Below the pieces are notes generated by a model. The model was not told where the DNA came from, did not search any database, and saw only the letters and a list, made by a program, of their open reading frames with translations. From Actinoplanes sp040639655 (lineage in GTDB: Bacteria; Actinomycetota; Actinomycetes; Mycobacteriales; Micromonosporaceae): 64,000 nt of DNA. The position numbers and the translations under genes were made by a program. The stretch is taken from assembly GCF_040639655.1 (NCBI RefSeq), contig NZ_JBFAAI010000006.1, positions 1 to 64,000 of the forward strand. The letters are read 5' to 3'. The first letter of the stretch is position 1. The number at the start of each line of letters is the position of its first letter. Shown here piece by piece: positions 52,946-63,028 of this stretch.

Positions 52946-53742
52946 CCTTCCACCAACTGCATCGATTCTCCTGCATGCGAGCAGGGACGAACCGGCTAAC
53001 TTTCAGGCCGTAAGGCCGACATCGATCGCCGGGTCGGTCGACCGGACACCCTCGCCCGGCTCCACCTTTCGTGCGATGACGGCTTCAGTCTCTGCCTCCT
53101 GCAACGCCTCAGCCGCCATCTGGTCGCTACCCATCCGTGTCGAGGTCTCGATCCCCGCCGTCGGAGTGAGGCGGACCACATTGTCAATTCGTCGATTTGT
53201 TCGCCACACAGATCCTCGACGATGACTCGGCACGGAACGCGTCGAGACCATCACGCCACACTGCGCGATCATCGGTTCGTCACCACCCCCACGACCCGAT
53301 GAAAGCACGACGCCACGCTGCGCGACGGACAATTCAGTGATGAATTTACCCAGGTCGTGCCGTGCTCTCATGACATCGAGCGTACTGGCTGTACGAAAAC
53401 CGGAATCTTTCGCCCCGGCAGGGCGGAACGGAACTATTGACGCGGGACTTTGAGGGCTTCTGTAAACAAGGTTTACCGATCCCACATCTGATCGCGACCC
53501 TTCCCCCGACCATAGATGCTGCTCAAAGCACCTAACCCCTGCACGGTACCCGGGTCACCCCCAGGATCACCTGGTCGTGGGACTGTGAAGAGCCTGTGAA
53601 GGCACCAAATCACCTTTGTCCGTCCGGGCGAAAACCCCCACCGTCCGGCCGATCTAGATCTATCCGGACAGCCGATCGGGTGACAGCGACAGAAACGGAC
53701 CGTACCCGTTCGTGTGACCCACAGTCGTCGATACGGAACCGC
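52946..53742. other. About 800-bp gap, at most one weak gene
   Basis: No convincing gene is present here. Composition is less GC-rich and no ribosome site or hairpin stands out. The only candidate is the weak minus-strand frame at 53003-53371, annotated separately. The region separates the ArsR unit from the proline-rich membrane proteins. Confidence 0.4.
53003..53371 (-). CDS. Doubtful small ORF
   Basis: A frame of about 122 residues (MRARHDLGKFITELS ... STDPAIDVGLTA) is open here. Its C-terminal third is plausible as protein (AAEALQEAETEAVI), but no ribosome site precedes the ATG at 53371, no family is recognised and the region looks non-coding. It may be a degraded gene. Treat as unproven. 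Confidence 0.22.
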   Translation of the reverse strand: MRARHDLGKFITELSVAQRGVVLSSGRGGGDEPMIAQCGVMVSTRSVPSHRRGSVWRTNRRIDNVVRLTPTAGIETSTRMGSDQMAAEALQEAETEAVIARKVEPGEGVRSTDPAIDVGLTA

Positions 53743-54459
53743 TCACTCGTTCGGTCGCGACCAGTACTCGTCTTCCGGGTTGGGTGTGGACTTCGTCGAA
53801 GAGGGTAGATCCGAGAACTGATCGTGTTCGGACCCGCCGGTAACAAAAGGTTTCGTTTGTGGGCCAGCCCACTCGGGTGACGTGGAATTGACCGTCGGCG
53901 CATAAGCCGCGGCGCCACCGAAGAACGTCCGTGGCGCTACCAGCACCAGCACCGCCACCACGAGGTAGGCGATCACCTGTGCGGCCGCCACGGCGACGTT
54001 CAGGACGATCCATCCGTTCGGGTAAGCCTCGTTCAATGCCTCGCTCAGCGTCCCGGGAGCCGCCTCACCGGCCCGCTGCACGGCCAGGACGGCCAGAGTC
54101 CCCAGACCGGTGAGCAGTCCGAGCCCGCACACCCCGAGAGTGATGCCCCGGCCGAGGCGACTGCCCCGGCGCAGCGCGATGCCGAGCACCACGAACAGGG
54201 CCACCACCAGCAGTCCCAGGACGAGGGACAGGGCGGCGATCAACCAGAGCACGGTGACGAAGTTGTCCACGGCCGCCGAACCGGGCGCCGCGTCCCGGAA
54301 CCGGCCGACCACTCCGGGTGTGACGGCGACCATGCCGATCGCGTAGGTCAGACCGGCCGCCGCCATGGCCCAGAGCAGGGCGACCGCCAGGTTGACGGCG
54401 ACAGGCCGGCGCACGGCCGGCGGTGCGGCGACGGGCTGCGGCTGGATGGCGTACGACAT
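53743..54459 (-). CDS. Four-helix membrane protein with disordered C-terminal tail
   Basis: The 238-residue protein has a proline-rich cytoplasmic head of about 25 residues and four membrane helices (PVAVNLAVALLWAMAAAGL near 28; LWLIAALSLVLGLLVV; TLGVCGLGLLTGLGTLAV; VIAYLVVAVLVLV). A polar tail of about 60 residues follows (SEHDQFSDLPSSTKS). The layout is common in actinomycetes and of unknown function. It lies downstream of another four-helix protein (54559-55602), separated by 99 bases. ATG 54459 (MSYAIQPQP) is chosen. Confidence 0.7.
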   Translation of the reverse strand: MSYAIQPQPVAAPPAVRRPVAVNLAVALLWAMAAAGLTYAIGMVAVTPGVVGRFRDAAPGSAAVDNFVTVLWLIAALSLVLGLLVVALFVVLGIALRRGSRLGRGITLGVCGLGLLTGLGTLAVLAVQRAGEAAPGTLSEALNEAYPNGWIVLNVAVAAAQVIAYLVVAVLVLVAPRTFFGGAAAYAPTVNSTSPEWAGPQTKPFVTGGSEHDQFSDLPSSTKSTPNPEDEYWSRPNE

Positions 54460-54558
54460 CGATGCTCCCGCGGGTTCGGCTGGCAAGAACTTATCGCGTA
54501 CCGGGCCGGTAAGTGGGCGGACCGGCTCACCCCGAGGGGCGGGCCGGTCCGAAACAGA

Positions 54559-55602
54559 TCAGGCCGGGCCGGAGGAGGACCGTGGCGGCGGGTCGCCGCC
54601 CTGGTCACCTGCCGACGGCGGCTCGGCGGGAGACGGGGCTGCGGGAGGCGGGGCTGCGGCAGGCGGGGCTGCGGCAGGCGGGGCTGCGGGAGGCGCAGAC
54701 ACGGGAGGCGTCGCCGGAGGGGCCGACGCCGGAGCAGCCGGGGAGGGCGGAGACGCCTGCGGGGCGGCCCACGGGTCGGACGGTGCCTCCGGCGACGACT
54801 GCGACGGCTGCGGCGCCCACGGGTCCGGCTGAGCCGGCGCGGCCGGCGGGTACGTCGGCAGACCCGGAGCAGGTTCACCCGGCTGGCCGTACTGCTGCGG
54901 CGAGCCGAGGTGGCTGGGCGGCGGCGGGTAGGCCGGCTGGCCGTATGCGCCCGGCTGCTGCGGATACCCCGGCAGCGGCGGGTAGGCGGGCTGCCCCGGG
55001 TACGGCTGGAACGGCATCGCCGGATTCCACGCGGCCGGCCGGCGGAACCACGCGTTCGACGGCGGCAGCGCGAGCAGCACGATCGCGCCGAGCAGGCCCA
55101 GCACGGTGAGCACGGTGCTCGCCGTCATGAGCACGTTGAACCAGCCCGGGATCAACTCGTTGACGCGCTCCTCGATCCGGGCGTCCTCAATGCCCTCCCC
55201 GGTACCGCTGAACGCGAGTCCGCCCGCCGTGAGACTCAGGCTGAGTGAGTTGCAGCAGAGCCCGAGGCCGCCGAACACCCAGGTCAGGATGCGTGACGCG
55301 TTCTTGCCCCGGTTGTTGAGCAGCGCCAGCGTGGTCATGCCGATCGCGATCAGCACATAGATGACGGCCATGACCACGTAGGTGATCCGGGCGATCGATC
55401 CGATATCGGCGACAGCCTCCGAGCTCTCCAGCTCGATGGCATCCCGGTACGCCTCGGCGAGGGTGCCGGAGATCGAGATCACCAGGATGGCGCTCAGGAC
55501 CTGCATGGCGGCGACGATGAAGATGAGGACTGATGAAATGGTCACCGTCGCCGGACGACTCGGTGCCGCCGGATTCGGGACCGGATAAGCCGGTACGGTC
55601 AC
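54559..55602 (-). CDS. Four-helix membrane protein with long proline-rich tail
   Basis: The 347-residue protein has four membrane helices in the first 185 residues (ISSVLIFIVAAMQVLSAILV; ITYVVMAVIYVLIAIGM; ILTWVFGGLGLCCNSLSL; VLTVLGLLGAIVLLAL). A cytoplasmic tail of about 160 residues is rich in Pro, Ala, Gln and Tyr. The helical part resembles its neighbour at 53743. The tail carries five-residue PPAAP-type repeats. Function unknown; such tails often bind signalling or scaffold proteins. Confidence 0.72.
   Translation of the reverse strand: MTVPAYPVPNPAAPSRPATVTISSVLIFIVAAMQVLSAILVISISGTLAEAYRDAIELESSEAVADIGSIARITYVVMAVIYVLIAIGMTTLALLNNRGKNASRILTWVFGGLGLCCNSLSLSLTAGGLAFSGTGEGIEDARIEERVNELIPGWFNVLMTASTVLTVLGLLGAIVLLALPPSNAWFRRPAAWNPAMPFQPYPGQPAYPPLPGYPQQPGAYGQPAYPPPPSHLGSPQQYGQPGEPAPGLPTYPPAAPAQPDPWAPQPSQSSPEAPSDPWAAPQASPPSPAAPASAPPATPPVSAPPAAPPAAAPPAAAPPPAAPSPAEPPSAGDQGGDPPPRSSSGPA
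54628..54687 (-). repeat. Four 15-bp tandem repeats in the proline-rich tail
   Basis: Units of GG(G/C)AG(G/A)CGGGGCTGC at 54628, 54643, 54658 and 54673 encode a five-residue Pro/Ala unit. Length changes remain in frame. Confidence 0.8.
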
Positions 55603-55950
55603 GGTGCCCTCCTATAGATCAATTCACGGTATCTGCCGGAGGCCAGATCCCGCGACCGAGCCGCACTGTTCGCGACGATGTGGCAACATCAGCCAGTGAT
55701 GTCCCCAGATGACCACAAACCGTCGCTCGTTCGGGGGGCGGCAGTCCTGGACACGGCCCCCTAAACTTCGATGACGTGGCGTCCTCCTGGAAGCAACAGG
55801 CTCCAGCGGCACGCCGTGCCCGCACGAGTCGCCCGCCCCGCGCACAAAGATCCGGGGCCGAGGCAGACCGGCTGACGGCGCCCTTCCGATCATGCCGGCC
55901 GCGTGACCACACCGCGGCGGCCCCAGACCTGACAAGGACCGGTGAGTCCC
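55603..55950. other. Divergent intergenic region with no gene
   Basis: About 350 bases separate the proline-rich membrane protein from the small 58-residue gene on the other strand. It should hold both promoters, but no clear -35/-10 pair or palindrome was recognised. Confidence 0.35.
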
Positions 55951-56127
55951 ATGCCCCACGCCGACACCCTGGACATCGTTCACCATGACGACACCCGGAC
56001 CCGTTTCAAGGACGTCCGATATCAACACCACCGCAACGGCATCCGGATCTGGTCCGCCGATGGCGAGCACGCCATCACGGACGTACTGATGACACAGGCC
56101 TACCGGCAACGGGAGGCGGACAAGTAG
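55951..56127 (+). CDS. Small hypothetical protein (58 aa)
   Basis: The ATG at 55951 follows GGTGAG and AAGGA. The polar, His/Arg/Asp-rich product (LDIVHHDDTRTRFKDVRYQH, GIRIWSADGEHAITDVLM) looks like a small beta-rich soluble protein. It is followed by a strong hairpin shared with the convergent clpB. No family recognised. Confidence 0.55.
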   Translation: MPHADTLDIVHHDDTRTRFKDVRYQHHRNGIRIWSADGEHAITDVLMTQAYRQREADK

Positions 56128-56128
56128 C

Positions 56129-56162
56129 CGAAAGGGCCCCGGGGAGACCCGGGGCCCTTTCG
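56129..56162. terminator. 15-bp perfect hairpin between the small ORF and clpB
   Basis: CGAAAGGGCCCCGGG pairs perfectly with CCCGGGGCCCTTTCG around loop GAGA. It serves both convergent units; the stem base supplies a short T-run. Confidence 0.85.
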
Positions 56163-56169
56163 TATTCAC

Positions 56170-58746
<2,577 letters not shown>

Positions 58747-58767
58747 GAGCTCCCCTGATCGGATCCC

Positions 58768-58803
58768 CACGAGTTCATGCAGACTCACGAGTTCATGCAG
58801 ACT
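58768..58803 (-). repeat. Two 18-bp tandem repeats in the clpB leader
   Basis: CACGAGTTCATGCAGACT is repeated exactly at 58768-58785 and 58786-58803, with a degenerate third copy to about 58820. It lies between the HAIR operator and the start codon. Confidence 0.85.
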
Positions 58804-58818
58804 CGAGCTTCTTGCAGA

Positions 58819-58839
58819 CTTGAGCGTAGCTCGCTCAAC
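58819..58839 (-). promoter_or_regulatory. HAIR operator (HspR site) upstream of clpB
   Basis: CTTGAGC-N7-GCTCAAC matches the HspR-associated inverted repeat (consensus CTTGAGT-N7-ACTCAAG) with symmetric arms and the canonical seven-base spacer. The repressor HspR is encoded in this window at 62564-63007. Confidence 0.8.
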
Positions 58840-58928
58840 TTTAGCGCGCCGCCGCCGGGTGTGCGGAACGGTGACGGTCACCACCACGCCGGGCGGCTAT
58901 CAGGAAAGAACCCGTAACGTCAGGAGTC

Positions 58929-60146
58929 GTGTCGCTGTACCGCCGGTTGCTCCCCCTAGGCCTGGTCTTTCTGACCGTCGGCATCGCCACCGCGGTGGTC
59001 GGGCCGTTCCTCGGACTGTTCCTGAGCACGGCTGTCGACGCCGGTCCGGTGCAGGTCACCTTCTTCCTCGTGACCGCCTCACTGTCCGGCGTGGCGGTGT
59101 CCTGGGCCATCGGCCGCATCTCGGACCGGCGGCCGATGCGGCGCACCCTGTTGATCATCGGGGCCCTCGCCGGCTGCGCCGCCAGCGGCGCCACCGCCTT
59201 CGTCCGGGACTACTGGGTGCTGCTCGCGCTCACCGCGACGGCCATGGCGATCGCCGGATCACTCTTCCCACAATCCTTCGCGTACGCCCGGCAGGTGCTC
59301 CAGAACGACGATCCCCAGCGGACCGCCATGGGCATCAGCACGCTGCGAACCGTGTTCTCGATCGCCTGGGTCGGCGGCCCCACGCTTGCCGCCTTCCTCC
59401 TGCAGGCCGGCGACTTCCAGTACGTCTACGGCACCGCGGCCGTCATGTACCTGATCGCGGCCCTGGGCGTGATCCGCTGGCTGCCCGAGGTGGAGGCTCC
59501 GGCCGCGGCCCGGGACAGCGAGGAGACGTCCGCCCGGCCACCGTGGGTGGTCTATCCGATCCTGGCCGGTTTCATCACGATGCAGACCTCCATGGTCCTC
59601 AGCGTGCAGGCCATGCCGCTGTTCGTCAGCTCCGAACTGAACGGCGAGGTCAGCGACGTCGGCCTGATCCTGGGCCTGTGCGCCGCGCTGGAGATCCCGC
59701 TGATGCTCGGTTTCGGCTGGCTGTCCATGCGGGTCCCGTTGCGCCGGATCATCCTGGTCGGTGCCGCCTGCGGCGTCCTCTACCAGGCTCTCGTCTATTC
59801 GGCGTCGTCGGTGTGGATGCTGGCGGTCGCCCAGATCCCCAACGCCGTCCTGATCGCGGCCGCTGCCGGCCTGGGCATCTCCTACTTCCAGGACCTGATG
59901 CCGCGCCATCCCGGCCGGGCCAGCACGATGTTCGCCAACACCTTCCCGATCGGGCAGGTCCTGTCGGCGCCGCTCTTCGGCCTGGCTCAGGAGTTCGGTT
60001 TCCGCCTGGCGTACGGATTGAATCTGGGCCTCACCGCACTCGGACTGGTCCTGCTGCTGGTGTTCCGGCCGCCTGCCACTCGCAGCCCGGCACCGGGCCC
60101 GGACCTTCGTCCTGTTGAGGACATGCCGCAGCGCACTGACGGCTAA
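58929..60146 (+). CDS. MFS transporter, sugar-efflux-like
   Basis: The 405-residue protein has twelve membrane helices of the MFS type: GLVFLTVGIATAVVGPFLGL at the first, loop motif GRISDRRPMRR near 62, and FPQSFAYARQVLQ after helix 4. The layout resembles the SetA/SetB sugar-efflux branch. GTG 58929. Divergent from clpB. Not clearly linked to the downstream antiporter, though all three are on one strand with small gaps. Confidence 0.8.
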   Translation: MSLYRRLLPLGLVFLTVGIATAVVGPFLGLFLSTAVDAGPVQVTFFLVTASLSGVAVSWAIGRISDRRPMRRTLLIIGALAGCAASGATAFVRDYWVLLALTATAMAIAGSLFPQSFAYARQVLQNDDPQRTAMGISTLRTVFSIAWVGGPTLAAFLLQAGDFQYVYGTAAVMYLIAALGVIRWLPEVEAPAAARDSEETSARPPWVVYPILAGFITMQTSMVLSVQAMPLFVSSELNGEVSDVGLILGLCAALEIPLMLGFGWLSMRVPLRRIILVGAACGVLYQALVYSASSVWMLAVAQIPNAVLIAAAAGLGISYFQDLMPRHPGRASTMFANTFPIGQVLSAPLFGLAQEFGFRLAYGLNLGLTALGLVLLLVFRPPATRSPAPGPDLRPVEDMPQRTDG

Positions 60147-60156
60147 CGTAGAGATC

Positions 60157-60651
60157 GTGCGCGTACGGGTGGAACAGACTCTGCTGCCGGGAATCGGCGT
60201 CCGCCATGACCTGGTGACCTCCTCGGGCCGGACGGTCGGGGTGGTGTCGCATCGCAACGGGCGGCGCGACCTGGTCCTCTACGACGTGGACGATCCCGAC
60301 TCGAGCCTGGCCTCGATACCGCTCACCGACGACGAGGCGGAGGCGCTGGCCGACGTGCTCGGCGCCTCGCTCATGCTGGGCCAGCTCGCCGGCCTCCGGC
60401 AGCAGGCGGCCGGTCTGCTGACCGAGCAGATCGCACTGCCCGCCGGTTCCCCGTTCGTGGGCCGGCGGCTCGGTGACACCCAGGCGCGCAGTCGTACCAC
60501 CGCCTCCATCGTGGCCGTGCTCCGCGACCGGGAGGTGATCGCCTCGCCCGGCCCGGAGTTCCGGTTCGACGCGAACGACGTGGTGGTGGCAGTCGGGACC
60601 CGGCACGGTCTGGACGGCGTGACCGCCATCCTGGCCGGCGACGACGGCTGA
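60157..60651 (+). CDS. KhtT-like regulatory subunit of a cation/proton antiporter
   Basis: The 164-residue protein has an N-terminal VRVEQTLLPGIGVRHDLVTSSG segment typical of KhtT and a C-terminal TrkA-C (RCK_C) domain (ASPGPEFRFDANDVVVAVGT). KhtT binds cyclic-di-AMP or other ligands and gates KhtU. GTG 60157. It ends six bases before the antiporter gene, giving the conserved KhtT-KhtU order. Confidence 0.88.
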   Translation: MRVRVEQTLLPGIGVRHDLVTSSGRTVGVVSHRNGRRDLVLYDVDDPDSSLASIPLTDDEAEALADVLGASLMLGQLAGLRQQAAGLLTEQIALPAGSPFVGRRLGDTQARSRTTASIVAVLRDREVIASPGPEFRFDANDVVVAVGTRHGLDGVTAILAGDDG

Positions 60652-60656
60652 GCGCC

Positions 60657-61865
60657 GTGGAGCACCCGACCATCCTGCTCATCGAGATCGGGGCGCTGCT
60701 GTTCGGGCTGGGGATGCTCGGCCGCCTGGGCCGCCGATTCGGGCTGTCTCCGATCCCGCTCTACCTGCTGGCCGGTCTGGCGTTCGGCCAGGGTGGCCTG
60801 GTGTCGCTGCGGGCCAGCGAGGAGTTCACCGCGATCGGCGCCCAGATCGGCGTGATCCTGCTACTGGTGATGCTCGGCCTGGAGTACTCGGCCGACGAGC
60901 TGGTCGGCAACATGCGCTCGGCGGCTCCAGCCGGTCTGATCGACATGCTCCTGAACGCCCTTCCGGGGGCGGCGTTCGCGTTGCTGCTCGGCTGGGACTG
61001 GAAGGCCGCACTGGTGCTGGCCGGCATCACCTGGGTGTCGTCCTCCGGCGTGATCGCCAAGGTGCTCGGGGACCTGGGCCGGGTCGGCAACCGGGAGACC
61101 CCGGTGATCCTCTCCGTCCTGGTCATCGAGGACCTGGCGATGGCGTTCTACCTGCCGGTCGTCACCGCGGTGCTGGCCGGGCTCAGCCTGAGCAGCGGGC
61201 TCAGCACACTGGGCGTCGCGGTGGTCACGGTGGTCGCGGTCCTGGTGGTGGCGATCCGGTACGGCGGTGAGATCAGCGGCTTCATGTCGGTGAAGGATCC
61301 GGAGGCCCTGCTGCTCAGCGTGCTCGGGCTGACGCTGTTCATCGCCGGGGTGGCAGGCGAGCTGAAGGTGTCCGAGGCGGTCGGCGCGTTCCTGGTGGGC
61401 ATCGCCATCTCCGGTCCGGTGGCGCACCACGCGACCCAGATGCTCACACCGCTGCGCGACCTGTTCGCCGCGGTCTTCTTCGTCTTCTTCGGGCTCTCCA
61501 CCGATCCGTCCGACATCCCGCCGGTGCTGCTGCCGGCTCTCGGCCTGGCCGTGCTGACCATGCTGACCAAGGTGGTGACCGGCTATCTGGCTGCTCGCCG
61601 GGCCGGCATCGCGCTGCCCGGCCGGATCCGGACCGGCCTGGCGTTGATGCCGCGCGGTGAGTTCTCCGTCGTCATCGCCGGCCTCGCGGTGGCTTACGGG
61701 GTGGACCCGCGGCTGGCTCCGCTCGCCACGGCGTACGTGTTGATCACGGTGGTGACCGGTCCGCTGCTTGCGCGACTGCCTGACTACGCCTGGTTCAAGG
61801 AGCTGGTACGGAAGCGGATGGCAGCTCAGCGAGCGGCCCAAAAGCCACTGCCATCCACGGAGTGA
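60657..61865 (+). CDS. KhtU-like CPA2 cation/proton antiporter
   Basis: The 402-residue CPA2 antiporter has about twelve helices, including GLSPIPLYLLAGLAFGQGGL near 30, SSSGVIAKVLGDLG and LVIEDLAMAFYLPVV (acidic transport residues), and ALMPRGEFSVVIAGLA near the end. It would exchange K+ or Na+ for protons, under control of the adjacent KhtT-like subunit, and is important for ion and pH stress. GTG 60657 is used as start. Confidence 0.92.
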   Translation: MEHPTILLIEIGALLFGLGMLGRLGRRFGLSPIPLYLLAGLAFGQGGLVSLRASEEFTAIGAQIGVILLLVMLGLEYSADELVGNMRSAAPAGLIDMLLNALPGAAFALLLGWDWKAALVLAGITWVSSSGVIAKVLGDLGRVGNRETPVILSVLVIEDLAMAFYLPVVTAVLAGLSLSSGLSTLGVAVVTVVAVLVVAIRYGGEISGFMSVKDPEALLLSVLGLTLFIAGVAGELKVSEAVGAFLVGIAISGPVAHHATQMLTPLRDLFAAVFFVFFGLSTDPSDIPPVLLPALGLAVLTMLTKVVTGYLAARRAGIALPGRIRTGLALMPRGEFSVVIAGLAVAYGVDPRLAPLATAYVLITVVTGPLLARLPDYAWFKELVRKRMAAQRAAQKPLPSTE

Positions 61866-62048
61866 CCTGGGTCTCCATTGAGAACGCTCAAAGTTACTGT
61901 CCAGTATCTGAATGTGAAGCCTTGACACTTCCGCAGAAGGACGCTGCACGCTACCGTTGCGCGGCGACGACTCTGAGTATTGGGACGTTCGACACTATGG
62001 CCAGCGGGTGACGTTTGCCGTACTGCGAACGGTGAGTGAGGCGGCGGC

Positions 62049-62495
62049 GTGAGCGTGCGTGAAGCTACATTCCTGGGTTTCGGGAACCCTGTCGATCCTC
62101 GGCCTGACGAGATGCAGGCATGGGCGTACAACCCCGAGTCGGTTCCCCTTCACACGATGCCGAAGGACTGGGATCTGCTGATCTCCGGCGACGTGCTCGG
62201 ACCGACCCTGTTCGAACTGGCCATGGACCGGCAGTGCCCGGCCCGCCGGTTCGCGCAGCACTGCATGTACATCTACGCCGCGGACGGTCTGCGGCAGAAC
62301 GCGAGCGGGCAGCGCAAGCGCCGGCTCAAGAAGTACGTCGAACGCGCGGAAGAGGTCGGCGACGAGCCGATGCAGATCTGGGCGCACAACTGCCGGGTCC
62401 TGATGACCCGGCCGGAGCTCTTCGACCACCACGACTGGATGGAGGGCGGCCTGGTGCGCTACCCGCGCCGGCTGGGCCTGTTCAATCGGCGCTGA
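62049..62495 (+). CDS. Conserved actinobacterial protein of unknown function
   Basis: The 148-residue protein begins MSVREATFLGFGNPVDPRPDE and has a middle ARRFAQHCMYIYAADG and basic GQRKRRLKKYVERAEEV, ending RYPRRLGLFNRR. The basic patches could bind nucleic acid. No signal or membrane helix. GTG 62049. A TTGACA hexamer lies at 61922-61927, but a properly spaced -10 was not found. It converges on hspR. Confidence 0.65.
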   Translation: MSVREATFLGFGNPVDPRPDEMQAWAYNPESVPLHTMPKDWDLLISGDVLGPTLFELAMDRQCPARRFAQHCMYIYAADGLRQNASGQRKRRLKKYVERAEEVGDEPMQIWAHNCRVLMTRPELFDHHDWMEGGLVRYPRRLGLFNRR

Positions 62496-62531
62496 GTAAC
62501 ATAGAGTACTCGCGCGATCACTACTTGTCGT

Positions 62532-62561
62532 AACGGCGGCCCCTCACGAGGGGCCGCCGTT
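62532..62561. terminator. Hairpin between the conserved unknown gene and hspR
   Basis: AACGGCGGCCCCTC pairs perfectly with GAGGGGCCGCCGTT around a tiny loop. It lies two bases from the hspR stop and about 37 bases after the stop of the convergent gene. Confidence 0.75.
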
Positions 62562-62563
62562 CG

Positions 62564-63007
62564 CTATCTGTCCGGCGATCGGCGCGGACGCCACACCACC
62601 AGGGCCGTCGAGTGGTTCTCCTGACGGACCAGATCACGGCCCGAATACGGGCGGCTCATCGCTTCCCTCTGGGCCATCCGGGCGTACGCCGACTCGAGCT
62701 CCTGCTCCAGCTCGGCCACCCGGTGCTGAAGATCGTTGACCAGCTGCTCCAGGCCGATGATGCGCTTGATACCGGCCAGGTTGACACCGTCCTCCTGGCT
62801 GAGCCGTTGCACCTCGCGAAGCAGGGCGACATCGCGTTCGCTGTACCGCCGGCCACCTCCGCCGGCCCGGCCGGGCTGCACCAGACCGAGCCGGTCGTAC
62901 TGCCGGAGGGTCTGTGGGTGCATCCCGGCCAGACGGGCCGCCACCGAGATGATCAAAACCTTCGCGTCGGAGGCCTGTTCCATCGAGATGCTGATCTCTT
63001 CATACAT
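62564..63007 (-). CDS. hspR: Heat-shock repressor HspR
   Basis: The 147-residue MerR-type protein has the winged helix ISVAARLAGMHPQTLRQYDR, wing GGGGRRYSERDVALL, and a dimerising coiled coil (LEQLVNDLQHRVAELEQEL). HspR binds HAIR operators and needs DnaK as co-repressor; it represses dnaK-grpE-dnaJ-hspR and clpB. It lies directly downstream of dnaJ (21 bases), as in Streptomyces. ATG 63007 has GGGAGGTGG upstream. A matching HAIR site lies at 58819-58839. Confidence 0.95.
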   Translation of the reverse strand: MYEEISISMEQASDAKVLIISVAARLAGMHPQTLRQYDRLGLVQPGRAGGGGRRYSERDVALLREVQRLSQEDGVNLAGIKRIIGLEQLVNDLQHRVAELEQELESAYARMAQREAMSRPYSGRDLVRQENHSTALVVWRPRRSPDR

Positions 63008-63028
63008 GTGCCACCTCCCGGGAGGGTC

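Noticed and set aside
61922..61957. TTGACA followed by TACCGT as a promoter
   Set aside because: The spacing is about 24 bases, too long for a sigma-70 type promoter.
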